Shown: positions 1 through 5,936 of the stretch, one piece after another
Numbering within the stretch: position 1 is the stretch's first letter
How the letters are laid out: every line of letters begins with the position of its first letter
Assembly (NCBI GenBank): GCA_964586175.1
Contig: CAZPGL010000065.1
Location: 1-5,936, forward strand
From: CAZPGL01 sp964586175
GTDB lineage: Bacteria > Actinomycetota > Acidimicrobiia > Acidimicrobiales > MedAcidi-G1
Direction of reading: 5' to 3'
Length of the DNA: 5,936 bases
The notes under the pieces: model-generated
What the model was told of the DNA's origin: nothing
The model's database searches: none
Seen by the model: the letters and a program-made list of their open reading frames with translations, nothing else
Translations under genes and position numbers: made by a program

Positions 1-376
1 GGATGTGGCGGCGCAGGGCGGGGATGAGGTGGTTGCCCCCGATGGACAGCATGTCGCCGTCACCGCCGACGACCCAGATGTCGAGGTCGGGGCGGGCCAT
101 GGCGAGACCGGTGGCGATGGCCGGGGCCCGGCCATGGATGGTGTGCACCCCGTAGGTGTCCATGTAGTACGGGAACCGGGCCGCGCATCCGATGCCCGAG
201 ATGAACACCGTGTTCTCCCGGCGCACCCCCAACTCGGGCATCAGCAGCTGGAGGGCGGTGAGGATCGAGTAGTCGCCGCAGCCGGGGCACCAGCGGACCT
301 CCTGGTCGCTCTGCCAGTCGGCCCGGGTCGTCTCGGGCACCTGATCGTCGACGTCGGGGGCGGCGGTGTCGGTCAT
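1..376 (-). CDS. korB: 2-oxoacid:ferredoxin oxidoreductase beta subunit KorB (partial, C-terminus off the left edge)
   Basis: This is the N-terminal 125 residues of the thiamine-diphosphate-binding beta subunit of a CoA-dependent 2-oxoacid:ferredoxin oxidoreductase. The enzyme decarboxylates a 2-oxoacid, probably 2-oxoglutarate, to the acyl-CoA and reduces ferredoxin in the cytoplasm. Visible signatures are WCPGCGDYS at residues 29-37, SGIGCAARF at 60-68 and the ThDP/Mg motif GGDGDMLSIGGNH at 104-116. Cys30, Cys33 and Cys64 have the same spacing (3 and 31) as three of the four [4Fe-4S] ligands known in archaeal homologues; the fourth would lie beyond the edge. The ATG at 376 overlaps the korA stop as ATGA, and an AAGGAG site sits 10 bases upstream inside korA, so translation is coupled and a 1:1 heterodimer is expected. 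Substrate choice (2-oxoglutarate versus pyruvate or others) is inferred from similarity to the mycobacterial KorAB arrangement and is not proven by visible residues. More than half of the protein is missing from the window. Confidence 0.93.
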   Translation of the reverse strand, partial: MTDTAAPDVDDQVPETTRADWQSDQEVRWCPGCGDYSILTALQLLMPELGVRRENTVFISGIGCAARFPYYMDTYGVHTIHGRAPAIATGLAMARPDLDIWVVGGDGDMLSIGGNHLIPALRRHI

Positions 377-2259
377 CGGCCGACGTCTCCTTCGAGTTCT
401 TCGAGGATGGGCAGCAGGACGGCCTCGAGCTCCCCGGCGGTGAACGGCTGGCCGGCCACCTTGTTCACCGGCTGGGCGTCGACGAGGAAGTCGGATCGGA
501 GCATCTTGACCAGCTGGCCCAGGTTCATCTCGGGCACCACGACCCGGCGGTGGCGGCGCAGCACCTCGCCCAGGTTGGCCGGGAACGGGAACAGGTGGGT
601 GAGGTGGGCGTGGGCCACCTTGTGGCCGGCGGCCCGCAGCCGGTTCGAAGCGCTGGTGATGGCCCCCCACGTCGACCCCCACCCGACGAGGAGCAAGTCT
701 GCGTCGGCGTCACCGACCACCTCGACGTCGGGCACGTCGATGCAGTTGATGCGCTCAGCCCGGATGTCGATCATCTTGGCGTGGTTCGCCGGGTCGTAGC
801 TGACGTTGCCGGTGCCGTCCTCCTTCTCGATGCCCCCGATGCGGTGCATGAGGTCGGGCGTGCCGGGCAGGGCCCAGGGGCGCACCAGCTTCTCGTCGCG
901 CAGGTACGGCCAGAACACACCGTCACCGTCCTCGTTGGCCTGGTTGAACTCGGTGGCGAACTCGACCTCGATGGGCTCGATGGCATCGAGGTCGGGCAGG
1001 CGCCACGGCTCCGAGCTGTTGGCCAGGTACCCGTCGGACAACAACATGACCGGGGTCCGGTGGGTGATGGCGATACGGGCCGCTTCGATGGCGACGTCGA
1101 AACACTCGGCGGGCGTCCGGGCCGAGATCACCGGCATGGGCGACTCACCGTGGCGTCCGTACATGGCCATCAGCAGATCGGCGGCTTCGGTCTTGGTCGG
1201 CAGGCCGGTCGACGGCCCGCCCCGCTGGATGTTGACGATGACCAGCGGCAGTTCGAGGGAGATGGCCAAACCGATCGTCTCGGCCTTGAGAGCCACCCCC
1301 GGCCCGCTCGTGGTGGTGACGGCCAGGCTGCCGCCGTACGCGGCGCCCAAGGCGGACCCGACGGCGGCGATCTCGTCCTCAGCCTGGAAGGTGGTGACGG
1401 CGAACGACTTGTGCTTGGACAGCTCATGGAGGATGTCCGATGCCGGGGTGATCGGGTACGAACCGAGGTACAGCGGCAGGCCGGACAACTGGCCGGCGGC
1501 GATGAGGCCCCACGCCAACGCCGTGTTGCCGTTGATGTTGGTGTACGTCCCCGGCTCGAGGGCGGCCGCCTTGACGATGACCCGCTGATCACCCAACTCG
1601 GCCGTCTCGCCGTACGCGTGCCCTGCGTTGAACGCCGCCTTGTTGGCGGCGATCACGAGGTCGCGGCCGCCGAACTTGGCGTCGATCCATTCCATCGTGG
1701 GTTCGACCGGCCGGCTGTACATCCACGACAGCAGCCCCAAGGCGAAGAAGTTCTTGGACCGCTCAGCGTCGCGGGGTCGGACCCCGAGGTCCTTGCAGGC
1801 GTCCTTGGTGAGGGTGGTCATGGCCACCGGGACCACCCGGTAGGCGGCCAACTCGTCAGTCTCCTCCAGCGGGTCGTGCTCGTAGCCGGCCTTGGCCAGG
1901 TTGCGTTCCTCGAAAGCGTCGGTGTTGACAATGAGGGTGCCGCCGTGGACCAAGGTGTGCAGGTCGGCCTTGAGCGCCGCCGGGTTCATGGCCACCAGCA
2001 CGTCGGGCGCATCGCCCGGCGTCATGACGTCGTGGTCGGAGATCTGGACCTGATAGGCCGACACGCCGGCCAGGGTGCCCGCCGGGGCACGGATCTCGGC
2101 CGGGTACTCGGGAAGGGTGGCCAGGTCATTGCCGAACAGGGCACTGGCGTTGGTGAACCGGTCGCCGGTGAGCTGCATGCCATCGCCCGAATCTCCGACG
2201 AACCGGACGATCACCCGGTCAACCGCGGGAACTGACGGCTCCGCTGCCGTCTCCGTCAC
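373..2259 (-). CDS. korA: 2-oxoacid:ferredoxin oxidoreductase fused gamma-alpha subunit KorA
   Basis: This is the partner of KorB in a two-subunit, CoA-dependent 2-oxoacid:ferredoxin oxidoreductase (2-oxoglutarate to succinyl-CoA is the likely reaction), as in the mycobacterial and archaeal two-subunit enzymes. Numbered from the longest frame (GTG at 2283, 636 residues), the gamma domain fills about residues 22-230 and starts with VRFVGDSGDGMQLTG (26-40). The alpha pyrimidine-binding domain follows from about 250, with the hallmark YPITPAS at 276-282, QAEDEIA at 300-306, TTTSGPGV at 323-330 and RGGPSTGLPTK at 354-364. A C-terminal domain II covers about 525-630. The gamma-alpha fusion order and length match the family. 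I prefer the GTG at 2259 (628 residues) because a GGAGG site lies 8 bases before it, whereas the GTG at 2283 has none. The gene ends in a 4-base overlap with korB. No ferredoxin gene is visible nearby. Confidence 0.93.
   Translation of the reverse strand: MTETAAEPSVPAVDRVIVRFVGDSGDGMQLTGDRFTNASALFGNDLATLPEYPAEIRAPAGTLAGVSAYQVQISDHDVMTPGDAPDVLVAMNPAALKADLHTLVHGGTLIVNTDAFEERNLAKAGYEHDPLEETDELAAYRVVPVAMTTLTKDACKDLGVRPRDAERSKNFFALGLLSWMYSRPVEPTMEWIDAKFGGRDLVIAANKAAFNAGHAYGETAELGDQRVIVKAAALEPGTYTNINGNTALAWGLIAAGQLSGLPLYLGSYPITPASDILHELSKHKSFAVTTFQAEDEIAAVGSALGAAYGGSLAVTTTSGPGVALKAETIGLAISLELPLVIVNIQRGGPSTGLPTKTEAADLLMAMYGRHGESPMPVISARTPAECFDVAIEAARIAITHRTPVMLLSDGYLANSSEPWRLPDLDAIEPIEVEFATEFNQANEDGDGVFWPYLRDEKLVRPWALPGTPDLMHRIGGIEKEDGTGNVSYDPANHAKMIDIRAERINCIDVPDVEVVGDADADLLLVGWGSTWGAITSASNRLRAAGHKVAHAHLTHLFPFPANLGEVLRRHRRVVVPEMNLGQLVKMLRSDFLVDAQPVNKVAGQPFTAGELEAVLLPILEELEGDVGR
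387..392 (-). promoter_or_regulatory. Ribosome binding site of korB
   Basis: AAGGAG on the minus strand lies 10 bases before the ATG at 376, within the last codons of korA. It supports the ATG start and ribosome reinitiation across the ATGA overlap. Confidence 0.75.
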
Positions 2260-2267
2260 GTTGAGTA

Positions 2268-2272
2268 CCTCC
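2268..2272 (-). promoter_or_regulatory. Ribosome binding site that sets the korA start
   Basis: GGAGG on the minus strand, followed by 8 bases (TACTCAAC) and GTG at 2259. This favours a start eight codons downstream of the longest possible frame, because the upstream GTG at 2283 is preceded by CCCAGCA with no purine-rich site. Confidence 0.7.
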
Positions 2273-2300
2273 GCTCCAGCCACACTGCTGGGTGATCGTC

Positions 2301-2315
2301 GTGAACGCCGTTCAC
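2301..2315. repeat. Perfect inverted repeat in the korA leader (operator candidate)
   Basis: The sequence GTGAAC-gcc-GTTCAC has perfect 6-base arms around a 3-base centre. It overlaps the 3' end of a TAGGGT -10-like hexamer (2314-2319) and lies about 42 bases before the preferred korA start, where a repressor site at the transcription start would be expected. A regulator is not identified, and a short palindrome of this size can occur by chance in GC-rich DNA. Confidence 0.35.
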
Positions 2316-2327
2316 CCTAACCAACGC
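2313..2327 (-). promoter_or_regulatory. Candidate korA promoter, -10-like TAGGGT
   Basis: On the minus strand this reads GCGTTGGTTAGGGTG. TAGGGT (2314-2319) fits the actinobacterial TANNNT -10 pattern and ends 54 bases before the preferred korA GTG. No convincing -35 hexamer is seen; the position 17 bases upstream reads CGAACC. The same layout appears before the aldolase gene (4378-4392), with 12 of 15 bases identical. This is inference from sequence alone. Confidence 0.35.
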
Positions 2328-2390
2328 GCGGGGTCGGGTTCGTGGACGAGCGACGTGTTCCGTGGGACATCGGTCACACCGGCCAATGTG

Positions 2391-2403
2391 CCGCCCCCGG
2401 CGG
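2391..2403 (-). terminator. Short GC hairpin after the crotonase gene, possible terminator
   Basis: CCGCC-GGG-GGCGG on the minus strand forms a 5-bp all-GC stem with a 3-base loop, starting 8 bases after the TAG stop at 2412. There is no T tract behind it (CACATTGG follows), so it is at best a tail-less terminator and may be a chance result of base composition. Confidence 0.25.
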
Positions 2404-2411
2404 GTCGACCC

Positions 2412-3248
2412 CTACGAGGTGCGGTAGTCGCCAAACGGCCCGTCGCGCTCGGTCAACGCGTCGGTGAGACCGTCGGCCCGTACCCGTTCGAGGAAGTCGG
2501 CCATGGCCTCGGTGTGGACTCCGCCGGCGCACAGGTCGGTGCCGGCCCGGATGCCGGCCCGCAGCCCCATGACCTCCATCTGGCGGTGCACGGCCTGCTT
2601 GTTGAGCGCCACCAGGTCGGGCGGGACGGCGGCGATCCGGCGAGCGACGGCGACGACGGCGTCGTCGAGTCGGTCGGCCGGATGGGCCTCGTTGGCCCAT
2701 CCCAGGCGCACCGCCTCGGTGCCGCTGATGCCGTCGCCGGTGAGCATCATCTCCATGGCCTTGCGCATGCCCATGAACCAGGCGTGGAAGTGCATGTCGG
2801 GCACACCGAACCGGACCGCCGGATACCCGATGACCGCGTCGTCGGCCACGTAGACGAGGTCACAGCCCGTGGCCAACTCGCTGCCTCCGGCCAGGCAGTA
2901 ACCGTGGACCTGGGCGATCACCGGTTTGGCCAGGTCCCAGATGGACATCCACCCCTCGGTGACGTGCCGGGGCCACTGCCCTTCGCCGGGCGGCGTGAAG
3001 AACGGCAGTTCCTCGCCCTCGTTGGCGCCACCCAGGTCGTAGCCGGCCGAAAACGACGGGCCGGCACCCCGGACGATGGTGACCCGCACGTCGTCGTCGA
3101 CGTCGTTGGCGACCAACGCGTCGAGCAGCGCCCCGCGCAGCCGGTGGCTGAGCGCGTTGCGCTTGTCGGGCCGGTTCAGGGTGACACGCCGTACCCCGGG
3201 CGCCGGATCGTCGACGAGGATCAACGCCGGGTCGGCCTGGTCGGTCAC
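2412..3248 (-). CDS. Enoyl-CoA hydratase/isomerase (crotonase) family protein
   Basis: A 278-residue crotonase-fold enzyme, the usual length of the family, acting on a cytoplasmic acyl-CoA thioester. Visible family marks are VTLNRPDKRNAL (22-33), the first oxyanion-hole segment SFSAGYDLGG (65-74), and the second, GYCLAGGSELATGCD (116-130), where Glu124 matches the general-acid/base Glu144 of rat enoyl-CoA hydratase. At the place of the second catalytic residue (rat Glu164, in GxPE) this protein reads GYPAVRFGVP (141-150), so Ala144 replaces Glu. It is therefore probably not a standard crotonyl-CoA hydratase; the substrate and reaction are unknown. A Met/aromatic-rich stretch follows (PDMHFHAWFMGMRKAMEMM, 150-168). 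The start is GTG at 3248, with AGGAG 8 bases upstream. Only 19 bases separate it from the upstream aldolase gene, so the two are probably one transcript. Confidence 0.9.
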   Translation of the reverse strand: MTDQADPALILVDDPAPGVRRVTLNRPDKRNALSHRLRGALLDALVANDVDDDVRVTIVRGAGPSFSAGYDLGGANEGEELPFFTPPGEGQWPRHVTEGWMSIWDLAKPVIAQVHGYCLAGGSELATGCDLVYVADDAVIGYPAVRFGVPDMHFHAWFMGMRKAMEMMLTGDGISGTEAVRLGWANEAHPADRLDDAVVAVARRIAAVPPDLVALNKQAVHRQMEVMGLRAGIRAGTDLCAGGVHTEAMADFLERVRADGLTDALTERDGPFGDYRTS

Positions 3249-3256
3249 GCGTCGGG

Positions 3257-3261
3257 CTCCT
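3257..3261 (-). promoter_or_regulatory. Ribosome binding site of the crotonase gene
   Basis: AGGAG on the minus strand lies 8 bases before the GTG start at 3248. It falls inside the 19-base gap after the aldolase stop, supporting the GTG start and translation from a shared message. Confidence 0.7.
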
Positions 3262-3267
3262 GTCGAC

Positions 3268-4320
<1,053 letters not shown>

Positions 4321-4327
4321 CTCGGAA

Positions 4328-4333
4328 CTCCTC
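4328..4333 (-). promoter_or_regulatory. Ribosome binding site of the aldolase gene
   Basis: GAGGAG on the minus strand lies 7 bases before the GTG at 4320. It fixes this GTG as the start of the aldolase reading frame. Confidence 0.75.
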
Positions 4334-4357
4334 AGAATCGTTGGTCGCGTTCACGGC

Positions 4358-4372
4358 GCACGCGGTTCGTGC
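4358..4372. repeat. Inverted repeat in the aldolase leader
   Basis: GCACG and CGTGC arms of 5 bases surround a 5-base centre. With one bulged base the pairing extends outward (GGC/GCC). It lies just downstream of the TAGGGT element at 4379-4384, the same relative place as the inverted repeat in the korA leader, although the sequence differs. It could be an operator, a leader hairpin, or chance. Confidence 0.25.
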
Positions 4373-4377
4373 CGAGC

Positions 4378-4392
4378 CACCCTACGCCACGC
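4378..4392 (-). promoter_or_regulatory. Candidate aldolase promoter, -10-like TAGGGT
   Basis: On the minus strand this reads GCGTGGCGTAGGGTG, with TAGGGT at 4379-4384 and 58 bases from it to the GTG start. It begins 18 bases after the stop of the SSB-like gene. It shares 12 of 15 bases with the korA leader element at 2313-2327. No clear -35 is seen (ACCGGA at 17-base spacing). Confidence 0.35.
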
Positions 4393-4410
4393 GTCGGCCC
4401 CTCCGGTGGG

Positions 4411-4818
4411 CTACGGGAACCGGACCTCGTCGGCCGTCGAATCCAGCAACTGTCGCACCTGCCGCCGGCGTCCGACCGGCACCAGTCGCCGGGCCACGAC
4501 CTCGGTCCGGCTGGCCGTTGCGCCACCGGCGGCGAAGAACCGGCGGCGGACCCGACCGGCCACCACCACCCGGGCGCCGGCGGCCAACCGGCGTTCGGGG
4601 GCCGTGGGGTCGAAGCGCACGACGGGGACGCTGTCGGTGCCGTCGTCGGTTCGACAGGTGATCTCGTAGCGGATCATCTCGTCGCCCGACCGGAGGGTGC
4701 CGGCGCGGGGATCGCTGCTCAACGTACCGATGAGGAGCACCAGGTTGTGGTCGAGGTCGGGTCCGTTGGCTGGGCTGGCGGGAACGGGTGGAAGGGCGGT
4801 GCTGGTAGGGCTGGACAT
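4411..4818 (-). CDS. Small divergent single-stranded-DNA-binding protein (SSB-like OB fold)
   Basis: This is a 135-residue protein whose central part follows the bacterial SSB pattern: NLVLLIGTLSSDPRAG (25-40, first strand), EMIRYEITCRTDD (47-59), SVPVVRFDP (63-71), RLAAGARVVVAGRVRRRFF (77-95) and TEVVARRLVPVG (105-116). Such OB folds bind single-stranded DNA in replication, repair or recombination. Differences from canonical SSB are clear. There are no tryptophans, although the family usually stacks bases on several, and the site usually reading W-x-x-V-x-F is SVPVVRF. The long Gly/Gln-rich tail is absent, and the end reads TADEVRFP rather than an acidic tip with terminal IPF. It is thus probably a specialised paralogue, not the main replicative SSB. 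The first 22 residues are Pro/Ser-rich and likely flexible. The ATG start at 4818 has AAGAGG 9 bases upstream; the frame stays open further upstream only as a shadow over the TPR gene. Confidence 0.78.
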   Translation of the reverse strand: MSSPTSTALPPVPASPANGPDLDHNLVLLIGTLSSDPRAGTLRSGDEMIRYEITCRTDDGTDSVPVVRFDPTAPERRLAAGARVVVAGRVRRRFFAAGGATASRTEVVARRLVPVGRRRQVRQLLDSTADEVRFP

Positions 4819-4827
4819 GGCGGGAGG

Positions 4828-4833
4828 CCTCTT
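4828..4833 (-). promoter_or_regulatory. Ribosome binding site of the SSB-like gene
   Basis: AAGAGG on the minus strand lies 9 bases before the ATG at 4818. It supports this start over upstream in-frame codons that lack such a site and would overlap the TPR gene. Confidence 0.55.
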
Positions 4834-4869
4834 CGTTCGTGGCGTCGAGCGGGGAAGCCGGCACCTGTG

Positions 4870-4875
4870 ACCATA
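4870..4875 (-). promoter_or_regulatory. Weak -10-like element before the SSB-like gene
   Basis: TATGGT on the minus strand, in the 109-base gap after the TPR gene, fits TANNNT and lies 51 bases before the ATG at 4818. That spacing is similar to the elements before the aldolase (58) and korA (54). There is no recognisable -35 and no longer shared motif, so read-through from the TPR gene is equally possible. Confidence 0.2.
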
Positions 4876-4927
4876 CGGGCGACGAGTGACATGCCCTGGT
4901 GGACGGCGGTCCCGAGTGGCGGGGGTT

Positions 4928-5936
4928 TCAGCGCAGCGCGGCGACCCTGGCCCGGGTGTCGCCGAAGTCCGGCGACGCCCGCTGCACCCAGTCGAAGAGG
5001 TCGCGGGCCCGGGGGGTGGCACCCGATCGCTCGTAGAGGTCGGCCAGGGCGTAGGCCCGGCGCAGGTGGTGTTCGCGGGCCCGCTTGGGGAACCGCCATC
5101 CCCGTTCCAACAGGGCCACCGCTTCAGCCAGCCGATCCTGGTCGGCCAGAGCACCGGCGGCCACCAGGCGGCCCTCAGTCACCAGGGCGCCGGTCGGCGA
5201 GGCCTCGCGCAGCTCGTCCCACAACTCCTCGACATCGGCCCACCGGCCCTGGGCCCGGTAACAGTCGGCCAGCACCGGGTGCTGCTCGGTCCCGCCGGTG
5301 ATCACCCGGAACCGCTCGAGCGTCGTGGCCGCGTCACGCCACCGCTGCATGCGGTACTGGGTGAGCCCCAGCAACTCGACCACGTCGGCCACACCAGGGG
5401 CCCGCTCGTCGAGGCCGGCCAGAATCCGTCGGGCGTCCGCGTAACGCTCCTCCTCGAACGCCCGTCCGGCCTCCCACAGGCGGGACGCCGCCCGTCGACC
5501 CGCCTTGTCCCCGAGGATCCGCACTAGGGCGACGTCGCCTTCGGGCAGCCGGATCGGGGCCTCGGGCAGGGCCGGGCGCTCCACCGGCGACGGCGTCCGC
5601 TTCGGGCGGCCACCGGCCGTCCTGGCCCGGGTCACGGCGGCACCGGCCTCCCGCCGTACCCGGTCGCGCTCGGGGTCCTGGTCGTCGGGGCGTGGTGGCC
5701 GCCGCATCGAGGTGCGCTCAGCCCGGAAGTCCCTGTCCTCGGATTCCTCGCGTTCGAGACGACCCGCCGCACGACGCGCCACACCGCCCCAGCTCGACGG
5801 TCCGGCGTCGTCGGGTGGACGGCGACGGCGGTCCACCGCCGGTTCGTCCGACCGGTCACGGGGCCGGCGTGCCGGCCCCCGCCGATCGCCGCCCGGCTTG
5901 CCCGAACCACGGGAACCACCCGGCTTGCCGCCCGGC
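4928..5936 (-). CDS. Tetratricopeptide-repeat protein with disordered basic N-terminal region (partial, N-terminus off the right edge)
   Basis: The frame is open from the TGA at 4928 to the right edge, giving 335 visible residues. The GTG at 5836 is an internal valine candidate with no good ribosome site, so I treat the gene as 5'-truncated. Counted from that GTG, residues about 114-290 form roughly five helix-turn-helix units of TPR type: RLWEAGRAFEEERYADARRIL (119-139, split here as RLWEAGRAFEEE then RYADARRIL), LLGLTQYRMQRWRDAATTL (155-173), LADCYRAQGRWADVEELW (189-206), AAGALADQDRLAEAVALLE (226-244) and AYALADLYERSGATPRARDL (261-280). Everything before residue 95, plus 33 residues upstream, is Arg/Pro/Gly/Asp-rich and probably disordered, with a GGKPGGS/SGKPGGD near-repeat at the edge. 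There is no signal peptide or membrane segment in the visible part. TPR units mediate protein-protein contacts; partner and process are unknown. It is the gene immediately upstream of the SSB-like protein, separated by 109 bases. Confidence 0.8.
   Translation of the reverse strand, partial: PGGKPGGSRGSGKPGGDRRGPARRPRDRSDEPAVDRRRRPPDDAGPSSWGGVARRAAGRLEREESEDRDFRAERTSMRRPPRPDDQDPERDRVRREAGAAVTRARTAGGRPKRTPSPVERPALPEAPIRLPEGDVALVRILGDKAGRRAASRLWEAGRAFEEERYADARRILAGLDERAPGVADVVELLGLTQYRMQRWRDAATTLERFRVITGGTEQHPVLADCYRAQGRWADVEELWDELREASPTGALVTEGRLVAAGALADQDRLAEAVALLERGWRFPKRAREHHLRRAYALADLYERSGATPRARDLFDWVQRASPDFGDTRARVAALR
5892..5929. repeat. In-frame 27-base-period direct repeat coding for GKPGG units
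   Basis: The 11-mer CCCGGCTTGCC occurs at 5892-5902 and again at 5919-5929, exactly 27 bases (nine codons) apart. In the TPR gene frame it encodes PGGKPGGSRG followed by SGKPGGDRRG. It may be the visible end of a longer repeat array past the window edge. Confidence 0.5.

Noticed and set aside
550..2235. A 561-codon open frame on the plus strand
   Set aside because: It is antisense to korA, with low-complexity Val/Gly/Asp-rich translation and no recognisable motif or ribosome site; a shadow of korA codon bias.
2402..2411. GGGTCGACCC ten-base palindrome just after the crotonase stop
   Set aside because: As a hairpin it would leave only a 3-bp stem, and it contains a common SalI-type core; no functional role is supported.
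4382..4864. A second minus-strand frame over the SSB-like gene
   Set aside because: Arg/Pro-rich out-of-frame shadow without domains; the SSB-like frame (4411-4818) shows conserved OB-fold strands.
4901..4912. GGAC-GGCG-GTCC hairpin after the TPR gene, as a terminator
   Set aside because: Only a 4-bp stem without a T tract; too weak to call in GC-rich DNA.
5834..5836. GTG at 5836 as the start of the TPR gene
   Set aside because: The reading frame continues upstream without a stop to the window edge in the same compositional style, and no purine-rich ribosome site precedes this GTG, so it is probably an internal valine codon.

Overview
This is a GC-rich window with strong G/C preference at third codon positions, GTG starts used about as often as ATG, and protein sequences of actinobacterial flavour. 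An Acidimicrobiia-like or other high-GC actinobacterium is my inference from style; no marker in the window proves the lineage. All six supported genes lie on the minus strand, so transcription runs from high to low coordinates. There are no RNA genes, mobile elements, CRISPR arrays or stretches above 300 bases without a gene.

Right to left, the layout is as follows. First comes a TPR-repeat protein (4928-5936), cut off at the right edge, with a Gly/Lys/Arg/Pro-rich disordered N-terminal part. Next is a small divergent single-stranded-DNA-binding (OB-fold) protein (4411-4818). Then comes an archaeal/DhnA-type class I fructose-bisphosphate aldolase (3268-4320), followed after only 19 bases by a crotonase-fold enoyl-CoA hydratase/isomerase family protein (2412-3248). 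After a gap of about 150 bases come the two subunits of a CoA-dependent 2-oxoacid:ferredoxin oxidoreductase: the fused gamma-alpha subunit KorA (373-2259), overlapping by four bases (ATGA) the beta subunit KorB (1-376, cut off at the left edge).

The metabolic part joins central carbon steps: aldolase (glycolysis/gluconeogenesis), an acyl-CoA enzyme of unknown substrate, and oxidative decarboxylation of a 2-oxoacid (probably 2-oxoglutarate, as in the mycobacterial KorAB branch of the TCA cycle) with ferredoxin as acceptor. The aldolase and crotonase are probably one transcript. KorA-KorB is clearly a translationally coupled pair. Candidate promoter elements before the aldolase and korA share a 15-base pattern (12 of 15 identical, including TAGGGTG), each followed by a small inverted repeat, which may mean shared regulation; this is a weak, testable inference.

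The window is mostly ordinary housekeeping sequence. The items most worth a second look are the crotonase that lacks one of the two classical catalytic glutamates, the tryptophan-free SSB-like protein with a degenerate C-terminal tip next to a TPR protein, and the shared leader motif. I saw no sign of a defence system, biosynthetic cluster or other new multi-gene system.
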